A stretch of 64,000 nt of DNA from Pseudomonas sp. CHM02 (lineage in GTDB: Bacteria > Pseudomonadota > Gammaproteobacteria > Pseudomonadales > Pseudomonadaceae): NCBI RefSeq assembly GCF_000612585.1, contig NZ_JFCA01000024.1, positions 1 through 64,000 of the forward strand, in the 5' to 3' direction. Of this stretch, positions 30,006-38,743 are shown one piece after another. Position 1 is the first letter of the stretch, and each line of letters opens with the position of its first letter. The notes beneath the pieces are model-generated. The model made no database searches, was not told the origin of the DNA, and was given only the letters and a program-made list of their open reading frames with translations. The translations under genes were made by a program, and so were the position numbers.

Positions 30006-30785
30006 TTATTTTTCGACGAATGCGCGTTCGATCAGGTAGTCACCTGGCTCACGCATGCGCGGCGAAACTTTCAAGCCGAAGCTGTTCAACACTTCGCTGG
30101 TTTCGTCCAGCATGCTTGGGCTGCCGCACAGCATGGCGCGGTCGTCCTCAGGGTTGATCGGCGGCAGGCCGATATCGCTGAACAGCTTGCCGCTGCGCAT
30201 CAGGTCGGTCAGGCGGCCTTCGTTTTCGAACGGCTCGCGGGTCACGGTCGGGTAGTAGATCAGCTTGTCACGCAGGGCCTCGCCGAAGAATTCGTTCTGC
30301 GGCAGGTGCTCGGTGATGAATTCGCGGTAGGCGACTTCGTTGACGTAACGCACGCCGTGGCACAGGATCACTTTTTCGAAACGCTCGTAGGTTTCCGGGT
30401 CCTGGATCACGCTCATGAAGGGAGCAAGGCCGGTACCGGTGCTGAGCAGGTACAAGTGTTTGCCCGGCTTCAAATCGTCAAGCACCAGGGTGCCGGTCGG
30501 TTTCTTGCTGATGATGATCTCGTCGCCTTCCTTCAAGTGCTGCAATTGGGAAGTCAACGGGCCATCTGGCACCTTGATGCTGAAGAACTCCAGATGCTCT
30601 TCCCAGTTCGGGCTGGCAATGGAGTAAGCGCGCATGAGCGGGCGGCCGTTGGGTTGTTGCAGGCCGATCATCACGAACTGACCGTTCTCGAAGCGCAGGC
30701 CCGGATCGCGGGTGCACTTGAAGCTGAACAGAGTGTCGTTCCAGTGATGAACACTGAGGACACGCTCGTGGTTCATGTTGCTCAT
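30006..30785 (-). CDS. fpr: Ferredoxin/flavodoxin-NADP+ reductase Fpr
   Basis: An FAD-containing reductase of 259 residues that exchanges electrons between NADPH and ferredoxin or flavodoxin, with a role in superoxide defence. The FAD-binding RAYSIAS motif (about residues 51-57) and the NADP-binding STGTGLAPF motif (about 110-118) are both visible. I chose the ATG at 30785 because AGGAG precedes it; a further in-frame codon at 30839 does not fit the family. The gene is divergent from finR, its known activator in P. putida, with about 120 bases between. Confidence 0.92.
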   Translation of the reverse strand: MSNMNHERVLSVHHWNDTLFSFKCTRDPGLRFENGQFVMIGLQQPNGRPLMRAYSIASPNWEEHLEFFSIKVPDGPLTSQLQHLKEGDEIIISKKPTGTLVLDDLKPGKHLYLLSTGTGLAPFMSVIQDPETYERFEKVILCHGVRYVNEVAYREFITEHLPQNEFFGEALRDKLIYYPTVTREPFENEGRLTDLMRSGKLFSDIGLPPINPEDDRAMLCGSPSMLDETSEVLNSFGLKVSPRMREPGDYLIERAFVEK

Positions 30786-30908
30786 GTACGGGGGACTCCT
30801 GGAAATGGGTCTGCGCCAAATGTAGTTGCGCAATTGCACAGCATTCTAATGGCGGCGACAATATCTGTTAACTGGATTATTAAGATAAGGGTTATCGGTT
30901 ATATCGAT

Positions 30909-31835
30909 ATGCGATTTACTCTCCGTCAACTGCAAGTCTTCGTCGCCGTCGCCCAGCAGGAAAGCGTCTCCCGCGCTGCTGGCCTTCTGGCCTTATCTCA
31001 ATCCGCCGCCAGCACCTCGATCACCGAGCTGGAGCGTCAATCCAGCTGCCAATTATTCGACCGCGCCGGCAAGCGCCTGAGCCTCAACGCCCTCGGTCAC
31101 CAGCTGTTGCCCCAGGCAGTGGCGCTGCTGGACCAGGCCAAGGAGATCGAGGACCTGCTCAACGGCAAGTCTGGCTTCGGCTCCCTGTCGGTCGGTGCCA
31201 CCCTCACCATCGGCAACTACCTGGCCACGCTGCTGATCGGCAGTTTCATGCAGCAGCACCCCGAGAGCCAGGTGAAGCTGCATGTGCAGAACACTGCCCA
31301 TATCGTGCATCAGGTCGCGCATTACGAAATTGACCTGGGTCTAATCGAAGGCGACTGCAGCCACCCGGATATCGAGGTGCAAACCTGGGTCGAGGATGAG
31401 CTGGTGGTGTTTTGCGCGCCGCAGCACCACCTGGCCAAGCGTGGCGTGGCGAGCATGGATGAGTTGACCCATGAGGCATGGATCCTGCGGGAACAGGGCT
31501 CGGGCACGCGCCTGACGTTTGACCAAGCCATGCGCCATCACCGCAGTGCGCTGAATATCCGCCTGGAGCTTGAACACACCGAGGCCATCAAGCGTGCGGT
31601 GGAGTCGGGACTGGGGATTGGCTGCATTTCGCGGCTGGCCCTGCGCGACGCCTTCCGCCGTGGCAGCCTGGTGCCGGTGGAGACCCCGGACCTGGACCTG
31701 GCGCGGCAGTTCTACTTCATCTGGCATAAACAGAAGTACCAGACCTCGGCCATGCGCGAGTTCCTGGAGCTGTGCCGCGCCTTCACCGCCGGGGTTCAGC
31801 GCAGCGACGAAATCGTACTGCCGAGCATTGCCTGA
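30909..31835 (+). CDS. finR: LysR-family regulator FinR
   Basis: A 308-residue LysR-type regulator with an N-terminal winged helix (LRQLQVFVAVAQQESVSRAA, residues 5-24) and an effector-binding domain. Its divergent placement next to fpr matches P. putida FinR, which activates fpr under superoxide stress. The open frame extends more than a kilobase upstream, but that part reads through the fpr gene and a REP element, so the ATG at 30909 is the real start. I saw no strong ribosome site before it. Confidence 0.82.
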   Translation: MRFTLRQLQVFVAVAQQESVSRAAGLLALSQSAASTSITELERQSSCQLFDRAGKRLSLNALGHQLLPQAVALLDQAKEIEDLLNGKSGFGSLSVGATLTIGNYLATLLIGSFMQQHPESQVKLHVQNTAHIVHQVAHYEIDLGLIEGDCSHPDIEVQTWVEDELVVFCAPQHHLAKRGVASMDELTHEAWILREQGSGTRLTFDQAMRHHRSALNIRLELEHTEAIKRAVESGLGIGCISRLALRDAFRRGSLVPVETPDLDLARQFYFIWHKQKYQTSAMREFLELCRAFTAGVQRSDEIVLPSIA

Positions 31836-31838
31836 GGG

Positions 31839-32201
31839 TCAGACCAGGATCACGGCCCACACCAGGGTGATCATGGTCAGCGCGACGAACTGCGCGGCGC
31901 TGCCCATGTCCTTGGCGTTTTTCGACAGCGGGTGGCGGTCCAGGGAAATGCGGTCGATCGCCGCTTCCACCGCCGAGTTGAGCAACTCGACGATCAACGC
32001 CAGCAGGCACACGGCGATCAGCAGCGCCCGCTCGACGCGGCTGACGTTCAGGAAAAAGCTCACCGGGATCAGGATCACATTGAGCAGCACCAGTTGGCGG
32101 AACGCCGCCTCGCCGGTGAACGCTGCGCGCAGGCCATCCAGGGAATAACCCCCAGCGTTGAAGATACGTTTGATACCGGTTTGACCCTTGAAAGGCGACA
32201 T
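31839..32201 (-). CDS. dgkA: Diacylglycerol kinase DgkA
   Basis: An integral-membrane diacylglycerol kinase of 120 residues that recycles diacylglycerol to phosphatidic acid. Three hydrophobic helices are seen (QLVLLNVILIPVSFFL, RALLIAVCLLALIVELLNSA, FVALTMITLVWAVILV). The catalytic motif VELLNSAVEAAIDR and the KDMGSAAQ segment are intact. I chose the ATG at 32201; a TTG seven codons upstream is the alternative, and neither has a clear ribosome site. Gene order dgkA-erdR next to fpr/finR is as I recall in P. putida and P. aeruginosa. Confidence 0.9.
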   Translation of the reverse strand: MSPFKGQTGIKRIFNAGGYSLDGLRAAFTGEAAFRQLVLLNVILIPVSFFLNVSRVERALLIAVCLLALIVELLNSAVEAAIDRISLDRHPLSKNAKDMGSAAQFVALTMITLVWAVILV

Positions 32202-32276
32202 AGATGTAGGCAACTGAACCAAAGGAGTGGGGAAACTAGATCACGCAAAGTCAAAAAAGCGTGAACCGGTGACAGC

Positions 32277-32927
32277 TTAGTGCTGCGAAATTGACTCAAG
32301 TTGTTGCAAGAGCAGCGCCGCCTGGGTACGCGTTCGCACGCCCAGCTTGCGAAAGATCGCCGTCACATGGGCCTTGATCGTCGCTTCCGACACACTCAGC
32401 TCGTAGGCAATCTGCTTGTTCAACAAGCCTTCGCACACCATGGTCAGCACGCGGAACTGCTGGGGCGTCAGGCTGGCGAGCCCATCACGGGCGGCCTTGG
32501 CTTCGTCGGACACGTTGATTTCTTCAAACGCCTGCGGCGGCCAGGACACGTCGCCATCCAACACAGTACGTACGGCTTTCTGGATATCTTCCATCGCGCT
32601 GGACTTGGGAATGAAACCGCTGGCGCCAAACTCCTTGGAGCGCACTACCACATCGGCCTCTTCCTGGGCCGAGACCATCACCACGGGGATCTGCGGGTAT
32701 TGCCCACGCAACAGCACCAGCCCGGAGAAACCGTAGGCGCCGGGCATGTTCAGGTCGAGCAGCACCAGGTCCCAGTCGGATTTCTCGGTAAGGCGGGCTT
32801 CCAGCTCGGCAATGCTGGCCACTTCCACTAGGCGCACGTCCGGGCCAAGGCCCAGGGTCACTGCTTGATGCAGCGCGCTGCGAAACAGCGGGTGGTCATC
32901 GGCTATCAGGATTTCGTATGTGGCCAT
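32277..32927 (-). CDS. erdR: LuxR-family response regulator, probable ErdR
   Basis: A 216-residue two-component response regulator with an N-terminal receiver domain (ADDHP at residues 9-13; phospho-acceptor Asp58 in LLDLNMPG) and a C-terminal LuxR helix-turn-helix (LLNKQIAYELSVSEATIKAH). Its position beside dgkA matches the pseudomonad regulator ErdR, linked to ethanol/acetate metabolism and activation of acetyl-CoA synthetase. The name rests on context and overall look rather than on alignment. The cognate kinase is not in the window. Confidence 0.75.
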   Translation of the reverse strand: MATYEILIADDHPLFRSALHQAVTLGLGPDVRLVEVASIAELEARLTEKSDWDLVLLDLNMPGAYGFSGLVLLRGQYPQIPVVMVSAQEEADVVVRSKEFGASGFIPKSSAMEDIQKAVRTVLDGDVSWPPQAFEEINVSDEAKAARDGLASLTPQQFRVLTMVCEGLLNKQIAYELSVSEATIKAHVTAIFRKLGVRTRTQAALLLQQLESISQH

Positions 32928-33179
32928 TGATTAAATGATCCTGTTTTTTATGGGAGCCCTGATGGGTTCAGGGTTCGCCAGTACACAAGGCAAGGGCCAG
33001 GCAGCCATTGCCACAGGGCACGCTCGACGTCAAAAGCACCTGGAACGACGTCGAAAATTCACGGTTGCACCCCAGTCGGCGCCCAGCATGCCCAGCGTAG
33101 CCTGGGGGGTCAAGCACTACGCCCGCGGGCATTTTAGCGGCGTGCGGGTTTAGGGTGCCATCATGCAAACGTCGTCTGG

Positions 33180-33899
33180 CTATACCGTCGGTATATAGGG
33201 CGCAAGACGAGTATGGACGATGTCCGTCGGGTCCAGGGGCAACTGGAACTTGGCCGCCAGGTAATGGGTACTGAACACGTCCAGATAGGCGTCCAGTACT
33301 TCGCCGGCGGCCTGGTCATCGGCCAGTTCAAGGCACAGGGCCGCGACTTCGGCGGTACAGAAATGATCATCGCGCTTTGAGCGGCGCAGCTTGTAGCGAG
33401 ACAGCTGTTCCGGCGCCAGGCTGAGCACCGGCAAATGCTCCAGATACGGGCTTTTGCGGAACATCTTGCGCGCCTCACTCCAGGTACCGTCCAGCAGGAT
33501 GAACAGCGGGCGCTTGCCCTCCTCCACCTTCACTTCGCTGACCACACGCTCGGGGGCGACGAATTCGCCGGGGAACACGATATAAGGTTGCCACTGCGGG
33601 TCGGCGAGCAAGGTGAGCAATGCGGGGTCGACCTCGGTGCGCGACCAGGCGAACGCGGTGGTGTCGTCGATGACATCGGCGATCAACCAGCCGGTGTTGC
33701 TGGGTTTCATCGGCTCGACGTCATGCATCAGCAGGCACATGGCGGATTTCGCTGTGACCTTGGGCCGCCAGGCACACAGGCAGTACTCGGGGATAACCCG
33801 GCAGCCGGGGCAGCGTTCGGCACGCGAGCCGCGATTGAGAAACGGCCGGACGGCGCGGGCCAGGCGCTGGGTGCGCAGGCGGGAAACGGCGTGGCTCAT
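33180..33899 (-). CDS. DTW-domain tRNA aminocarboxypropyltransferase
   Basis: A 239-residue DTW-domain protein. DTW proteins such as TapT transfer the 3-amino-3-carboxypropyl group from S-adenosylmethionine to uridine in tRNA. The signature is LLDGTWSEARKM, and the N-terminal Cys cluster C-x2-C-x6-C-x-C (AERCPGCRVIPEYCLCAW) suggests zinc binding. Which tRNA position is modified cannot be told. The gene is separate from erdR, with about 250 bases holding no recognisable gene. Confidence 0.82.
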   Translation of the reverse strand: MSHAVSRLRTQRLARAVRPFLNRGSRAERCPGCRVIPEYCLCAWRPKVTAKSAMCLLMHDVEPMKPSNTGWLIADVIDDTTAFAWSRTEVDPALLTLLADPQWQPYIVFPGEFVAPERVVSEVKVEEGKRPLFILLDGTWSEARKMFRKSPYLEHLPVLSLAPEQLSRYKLRRSKRDDHFCTAEVAALCLELADDQAAGEVLDAYLDVFSTHYLAAKFQLPLDPTDIVHTRLAPYIPTV

Positions 33900-34078
33900 C
33901 GGATGCGCCGTTGGGACGGGTAAATCGACACGGTGAAAACTCGTGGAAGGCGGAAGTGGCCGCAGTTTACCAGCGATACGCCTGGCTGTAGTGCCAGGGG
34001 CTCACCTATAATTGCGCGCCACTGAACGCACAGCGCAGTGGCTGGTCTATGCACCAGTAACCGAATCAGGAGAGTTTC

Positions 34079-34519
34079 ATGCTGCGTTCCATGCTGCGTT
34101 TTGTCGCCCCATCCGTCGCCCTCGCGCTGGTATTGCCCGTGTGCGCCCAGGCGGCCTCGCTGCTGGAGGCCCAAATGAACCGGAAGCTGCAAAGCGTCGC
34201 GGCCGAGAGCAACAAGGACCTGCCCCGGGAAATCGACGAAAAAACCCTGGAGGTGGCCTACACCGTAGAAGGCATGCAACTGATCGATCACCTGAGCGTC
34301 CTTCCCGACCGTGCCGAACAGATGCGCGCCAACCCCAAGGCGGTGTATTTCCAGCTGGGCCAGAGCGTATGCCTTAACAAAGGCTACCGCGAGCTGATGG
34401 CCAAGGGCGTGGTGATGCGCTACGAAATCACCGAGAACAAGACCAACCGTCCTGTGGCATCGGTAAAGTTCGTGGAAGCGGATTGCCCGGCACCGGCTGC
34501 AGCAAAGAAGAAAAAGTAA
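34079..34519 (+). CDS. PA3611-like secreted protein
   Basis: A 146-residue protein with a clear Sec signal peptide (about residues 1-25, ending VCAQAAS) and a compact mature domain containing two cysteines (SVCLNKGY; EADCPAP) that may form a disulfide. It ends in a run of lysines. It resembles P. aeruginosa PA3611, described as a quorum-sensing-regulated virulence factor family. The biochemical role is unknown. A CAGGAGAG ribosome site precedes the ATG. Confidence 0.7.
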   Translation: MLRSMLRFVAPSVALALVLPVCAQAASLLEAQMNRKLQSVAAESNKDLPREIDEKTLEVAYTVEGMQLIDHLSVLPDRAEQMRANPKAVYFQLGQSVCLNKGYRELMAKGVVMRYEITENKTNRPVASVKFVEADCPAPAAAKKKK

Positions 34520-34896
34520 CCTTTGCCTGACTATCGCGCGCTGCTGTCCGGTGGCGCGCACTCCCTGCGTTTCAACTCCCCGTACACGGCTAAACGCCCT
34601 GATGAGTGACCAATAAGCGGTTGCCAGCCAAGGGTTTTTCGGCCCATGATCAAGCTATCCCAACCGCCCGTTCACAACGGTTTTCACGCCGTTCTGTAAC
34701 ATTTTCAGGGCAAAAGAGGGTTGCCCTCCTGCGACTTGCAGTGCAAAGGTTTTTAAATCACAAGGAACATACAGAGCCCGTTTGCCGCTTGGCAAACATG
34801 TGCAATGCCATGGGCATGCAGCGACACATGCAGTGTCGCGGCCGCCGGACGAATTTCTCGCCGCAGGCCCAGCCTCTGTGAAGAAGGAGAAGTTGA
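34520..34896. other. Long intergenic region without a recognised gene
   Basis: This 377-base stretch before the LOG-family gene has no convincing ORF. It contains a tight hairpin GCGACA-CATGCAG-TGTCGC near 34820-34838 and a strong AAGGAGA ribosome site at its end. A promoter or structured leader for the downstream gene is possible; I could not identify either with confidence. Confidence 0.4.
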
Positions 34897-36009
34897 ATGC
34901 CTTACGAACCGAATGACAGCCTGCTCCGGCACTTTGAAGAAAACGGCGCCGACCTCACGCAACAGGTCGAAGCCCAACTCCAGTTGATCGCCCCCAACAG
35001 CCCGAATATCCCCCTGTATCGCGACATGATTCTCACCGTGCTGCGCATGGCCCAGGACGACCGCAACCGCTGGAACGCCAAGATCACCCTGCAAGCCATC
35101 CGCGAACTGGACCACGCCTTCCGCGTGCTGGAACAGTTCAAGGGCCGCCGCAAGGTCACGGTGTTTGGCTCGGCCCGTACGCCGGTCGAAAGCCCACTGT
35201 ACGCCCTGGCCCGCGAAGTCGGCGCTGCACTGGCGCGCTCGGACCTGATGGTGATCACCGGCGGTGGCGGCGGCATCATGGCCGCTGCCCATGAAGGCGC
35301 CGGCCTGGAACACAGCCTGGGGTTCAACATCACCCTGCCGTTTGAACAGCATGCCAACCCGACCATCGATGGCACCGAGAACCTGCTGTCGTTCCACTTC
35401 TTCTTTACGCGCAAGCTGTTCTTCGTCAAGGAAGCCGATGCATTGGTCCTGTGCCCCGGTGGTTTCGGCACACTGGATGAAGCGCTCGAAGTACTGACCC
35501 TGATCCAGACCGGCAAGAGCCCGCTGGTACCCGTGGTGTTGCTGGACGCGCCAGGCGGCGGGTTCTGGCAAGGCGCCCTAGACTTTATCCGCAGCCAGCT
35601 GGAAGCCAACCGCTACATCCTGCCCACCGACCTCAAGCTGGTACGCCTGGTGTATAGCGCCGAAGAGGCGGTGGAAGAGATCAACCAGTTTTATGCCAAC
35701 TTCCACTCCACCCGCTGGTTGAAGCGTGAGTTTGTGGTGCGCATGCATCACCCACTCAGTGAACGGGCATTGGCCCATTTACAGAGCGAGTTTGCCAGCC
35801 TGCGGCTGAGTGGCGAGTTCCAGCAACTCGCGTATACCGGCGAAGAGCATGATGAGCCGAGGTTCAGCCATTTGACGCGGTTGGTGTTCAACTTCAATGG
35901 CCGCGATCAGGGCCGGCTGCGTGAGTTGGTGGATTACATCAACCTGCCGGAAAACTGGGCGCAGGCTCAGGGGAAGGCGCAGCAGCGAGTGGCGCCGGAG
36001 CCGGCTTGA
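34897..36009 (+). CDS. LOG-family (TIGR00730-like) Rossmann protein, long form
   Basis: A 370-residue protein whose centre is a LOG (lysine decarboxylase-like, nucleotide 5'-monophosphate phosphoribohydrolase) domain: VFGSAR at about residues 88-93, ITGGGGGIM near 120, and the family signature PGGFGTLDE near 188. Short LOG proteins are about 190 residues; this one carries helical extensions of about 80 residues at the N-terminus and about 90 at the C-terminus. It probably hydrolyses a nucleotide monophosphate, but the substrate is not predictable. Confidence 0.78.
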   Translation: MPYEPNDSLLRHFEENGADLTQQVEAQLQLIAPNSPNIPLYRDMILTVLRMAQDDRNRWNAKITLQAIRELDHAFRVLEQFKGRRKVTVFGSARTPVESPLYALAREVGAALARSDLMVITGGGGGIMAAAHEGAGLEHSLGFNITLPFEQHANPTIDGTENLLSFHFFFTRKLFFVKEADALVLCPGGFGTLDEALEVLTLIQTGKSPLVPVVLLDAPGGGFWQGALDFIRSQLEANRYILPTDLKLVRLVYSAEEAVEEINQFYANFHSTRWLKREFVVRMHHPLSERALAHLQSEFASLRLSGEFQQLAYTGEEHDEPRFSHLTRLVFNFNGRDQGRLRELVDYINLPENWAQAQGKAQQRVAPEPA

Positions 36010-36021
36010 TTTTTTGCGGGC

Positions 36022-36062
36022 AAAAAAAAGACCCACTATTTTCATAGTGGGTCTTTTGTTTT
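36022..36062. terminator. Bidirectional terminator between LOG gene and recX
   Basis: AAAAGACCCACTAT-TTTC-ATAGTGGGTCTTTT, a perfect 14-base stem with A and T runs outside; serves both convergent genes. Confidence 0.93.
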
Positions 36063-36071
36063 TTGGCTAGT

Positions 36072-36539
36072 TCAATCGTCCATATCCCGACCGCTCAACA
36101 AGCGACTGATCATCTCCATCGAAAACCCGCGATAACTCAAGAACCGCCCCTGCTTCGCACGCTCTTTGGCATCAATAGGAAGATGGCCAGAAAACTTGCG
36201 CCGCCAGGTATCTTCCAGCTGCGCCTGCCAACTGATACCGCACTCACGCAGGGCAAGGTCGATATCCGCACGCTGCAGGCCACGCTGGCTCAGCTCTTCG
36301 CGGATGCGCGCAGGGCCGTAGCCGGAACGGGCTCGGTAGGAGACAAAACTTTCGAGGTAACGGGATTCGGAAAGCAGCCCCTCTTCCGTCAAGCGGTCGA
36401 GGGCCGTTTCGATCATCTCGGGCTCCGCGCCGCGCTGACGCAGTTTACGCGTCAGCTCGACTCGACCATGCTCGCGGCGAGCGAGCAGGTCCATCGCGGT
36501 GCGCCGAACGGCGACGAGTGTATCCAGTACAACTGTCAT
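36072..36539 (-). CDS. recX: RecA regulatory protein RecX
   Basis: RecX binds RecA filaments and limits recombinase activity. The 155-residue protein shows the family pattern of three helical repeats ([53 protein letters not shown]). It begins eight bases after the recA stop, so it is probably co-transcribed from the LexA-controlled recA promoter. Confidence 0.92.
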   Translation of the reverse strand: MTVVLDTLVAVRRTAMDLLARREHGRVELTRKLRQRGAEPEMIETALDRLTEEGLLSESRYLESFVSYRARSGYGPARIREELSQRGLQRADIDLALRECGISWQAQLEDTWRRKFSGHLPIDAKERAKQGRFLSYRGFSMEMISRLLSGRDMDD

Positions 36540-36547
36540 CGTTTGGT

Positions 36548-37606
36548 TCAGATGTCAGTGTCGACTTCTTCCACTTCTTCAACCGGCTCACGGTTGGCGG
36601 CAGCTTTCACGTCTGGCGCTGCAGTCAGCAGCTTGTCGCGGATCTGCTTTTCAAGCGCGGCGGCGATGTCTGGATTGTCCGCCAGGAACTTGGCCGAGTT
36701 GGCCTTGCCTTGGCCGATCTTGCTGCCGTTGTAGGCATACCAGGCACCGGACTTCTCGACGAAACCGTGCAGCACGCCCAAGTCGATCATCTCGCCGTTC
36801 AGGTAGATACCCTTGCCGTAGAGAATCTGGAACTCGGCCTGACGGAAAGGCGGGGCCACTTTGTTCTTCACGACTTTAACGCGGGTTTCGCTACCGACAA
36901 CCTCGTCACCTTCTTTAACCGCGCCAGTACGGCGGATATCCAGACGGACCGAAGCGTAGAACTTCAGCGCGTTACCACCGGTGGTGGTTTCCGGGCTGCC
37001 GAACATCACGCCGATCTTCATGCGGATCTGGTTGATGAAGATCACCAGGCAGTTGGCGTTCTTGATGTTACCGGTGATTTTACGCAGCGCCTGGGACATC
37101 AGACGGGCTTGCAGGCCCACATGCATGTCGCCCATTTCGCCTTCGATTTCAGCCTTGGGTACCAGGGCAGCCACGGAGTCGACCACGATCACGTCGATGG
37201 CGTTGGAACGCACCAGCATGTCGGTGATTTCCAGGGCTTGCTCACCGGTGTCCGGCTGGGAAACCAGCAGGTCATCGACGTTGACGCCCAGTTTGCCGGC
37301 GTATTCTGGGTCGAGGGCGTGCTCGGCGTCGACGAACGCACAGGTGGCGCCCATTTTCTGTGCCTGGGCAATCACCGACAGGGTCAGGGTGGTTTTACCG
37401 GAAGATTCAGGACCGTAGATTTCAACGATACGGCCTTTTGGCAGGCCGCCAATGCCGAGCGCGATGTCCAGACCCAGAGAGCCAGTGGAAATAGCCGGGA
37501 TCGCCTGACGGTCGTGATCGCCCATACGCATTACGGCACCCTTGCCGAATTGACGTTCGATCTGACCCAGGGCCGCAGCCAAGGCTTTCTTCTTGTTGTC
37601 GTCCAT
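36548..37606 (-). CDS. recA: Recombinase RecA
   Basis: RecA forms filaments on single-stranded DNA, drives strand exchange, and promotes self-cleavage of LexA and of S24-type phage repressors. The 352-residue protein has Walker [11 protein letters not shown] and the DNA-binding loop region [14 protein letters not shown], with an acidic C-terminus. I chose the ATG at 37606 (MDDNKKK, the usual start); an in-frame codon lies four residues upstream. A LexA box sits about 40 bases upstream. Its place beside the tailocin is relevant to that element's induction. Confidence 0.97.
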   Translation of the reverse strand: MDDNKKKALAAALGQIERQFGKGAVMRMGDHDRQAIPAISTGSLGLDIALGIGGLPKGRIVEIYGPESSGKTTLTLSVIAQAQKMGATCAFVDAEHALDPEYAGKLGVNVDDLLVSQPDTGEQALEITDMLVRSNAIDVIVVDSVAALVPKAEIEGEMGDMHVGLQARLMSQALRKITGNIKNANCLVIFINQIRMKIGVMFGSPETTTGGNALKFYASVRLDIRRTGAVKEGDEVVGSETRVKVVKNKVAPPFRQAEFQILYGKGIYLNGEMIDLGVLHGFVEKSGAWYAYNGSKIGQGKANSAKFLADNPDIAAALEKQIRDKLLTAAPDVKAAANREPVEEVEEVDTDI

Positions 37607-37647
37607 TAAAGTCCTCACGTAATCAATAAGGCCTGGTCGGCCAACAC

Positions 37648-37663
37648 CTGTATAAGTAGACAG
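37648..37663. promoter_or_regulatory. LexA box of recA
   Basis: CTG-TATAAGTAGA-CAG matches the CTG-N10-CAG LexA consensus and lies upstream of recA on its promoter side. Confidence 0.88.
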
Positions 37664-37690
37664 TATTGTTCCACAAAGATCGGAGATCGC

Positions 37691-38191
37691 CTACCCCTGT
37701 TTTTCTATTTCTGCTGCAGCTCGTCGCAACAAGCCCTCTAACGCGGCCTTTACCGTTTGTCGGCGGACCTCATCGCGGTTGCCGGGGAAGTGCTGCAGCT
37801 CGGCCGTCAGCTCCTCGCCAACGCCGAAGGCCAGCCATACCGTGCCCACCGGTTTGTCTGGCGAGCCGCCGTCCGGCCCCGCCACGCCGCTGACCGCCAC
37901 GGCAAAGCGCGCCAGGCTTTTTTCCTGCGCGCCACGGACCATCGCCTCCACCACTTCCTGGCTGACGGCCCCCACTTTTGGAAACAACGTTTCCGGCACG
38001 TTCAGTTGTCGGGTCTTCTGGCGGTTGGAGTAGGTGACGTATCCCGCCTCGAACCAGGCCGAGCTGCCCGGAATCCGCGTGATGGCCTCGGCGATACCGC
38101 CACCGGTGCAAGACTCGGCCGTGGTGACATGGGCATTGAGCACCTGCAGGCGGCGCCCCAGTTCAGCAGCCAGTTGAGTGATTTCCTTCAC
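37691..38191 (-). CDS. CinA-family nicotinamide-nucleotide amidohydrolase (PncC)
   Basis: A 166-residue stand-alone CinA C-terminal domain that should deamidate nicotinamide mononucleotide to nicotinate mononucleotide. Motifs seen are TTAESCTGGGIAEAIT (about residues 23-38) and AVSGVAGPDGGSPDKPVGTVW (about 98-118). The start is a GTG at 38191 preceded by GGAGA. It lies just upstream of recA on the same strand, and it marks the cinA side of the mutS-cinA tailocin insertion locus. Confidence 0.9.
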   Translation of the reverse strand: MKEITQLAAELGRRLQVLNAHVTTAESCTGGGIAEAITRIPGSSAWFEAGYVTYSNRQKTRQLNVPETLFPKVGAVSQEVVEAMVRGAQEKSLARFAVAVSGVAGPDGGSPDKPVGTVWLAFGVGEELTAELQHFPGNRDEVRRQTVKAALEGLLRRAAAEIEKQG

Positions 38192-38272
38192 GATTGTCTC
38201 CAGAAGTGGGCGGGGATTTGCCTACCCTACAGGAGCAAATCGCGCATGCAAGCGACAGACTGGAACAAGAGA

Positions 38273-38743
38273 TTAACGGGCAACAGCGCGCACATAGGCC
38301 TGGCAAGCGCGCAAGGCAATCAGGGCGTTATCGCCGTCGTCGGTGATGCCGATAATTCGCTGAGCATGCGCCGGGTCAAGTCGGGCTCGCGAGGTTGCAT
38401 GAACCACGCCGCCGGTGGCGGCGGAGGCTGGCATTGGGCAGTCACTGGACGCGTCGAGAAGGACTGACAACCGCACATCAGCAGTGGCCAGGCGGTCGCG
38501 CAGAGCAGCCTGGTTATGGTGGGCATCGATCAACTCCCGTGCATGTTGTTGGTCACTGGCGTTGAGCTGTTGCTCCAGGAACAGTCGTTTGGCTTGTTCA
38601 GCCTGGTGTTGATGCAAGGCTGCCTGCGCCTGTGTTGCCGACAAGCGTTCAAGCTGCCCCCCGTATCGCCACGCCTGCACCTGCCAGACAACAGCCACCA
38701 GCAGGCATACGCCGATCAGGCGGCACACGCCTAAGACACGCAT
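38273..38743 (-). CDS. Rz-like i-spanin of the tailocin lysis cassette
   Basis: Spanins fuse inner and outer membranes at the last step of lysis. This 156-residue protein begins with a single transmembrane helix (about residues 5-25, VCRLIGVCLLVAVVWQVQAW) followed by a long Gln/Ala/Leu-rich coiled-coil region, as in phage Rz/LysB. I chose the ATG at 38743, which overlaps the endolysin end by 13 bases; the in-frame extension upstream is part of the endolysin gene in another frame. Its partner Rz1 is embedded within it. Confidence 0.82.
   Translation of the reverse strand: MRVLGVCRLIGVCLLVAVVWQVQAWRYGGQLERLSATQAQAALHQHQAEQAKRLFLEQQLNASDQQHARELIDAHHNQAALRDRLATADVRLSVLLDASSDCPMPASAATGGVVHATSRARLDPAHAQRIIGITDDGDNALIALRACQAYVRAVAR
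38320..38526 (-). CDS. Rz1-like o-spanin lipoprotein embedded in Rz
   Basis: A 68-codon ORF lying wholly inside the Rz gene in another frame. It begins MPTITRLLCATAWPLLMCGC: a short basic N-terminus, a hydrophobic core and a lipobox-like Cys at residue 18 or 20. A proline-rich stretch follows (CQPPPPPAAW), as is typical of Rz1/LysC outer-membrane spanins. GGGAG lies seven bases before its ATG. The nested arrangement is the classical Rz/Rz1 design, and this gene would normally be missed. Confidence 0.75.
   Translation of the reverse strand: MPTITRLLCATAWPLLMCGCQSFSTRPVTAQCQPPPPPAAWFMQPREPDLTRRMLSELSASPTTAITP

Noticed and set aside
29778..30908. Long N-terminal extension of finR
   Set aside because: The frame runs antisense through fpr and a REP; no LysR protein has such a part.
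32928..33179. Possible small gene between erdR and the DTW gene
   Set aside because: Only a frame without ribosome site or family features; left as intergenic.
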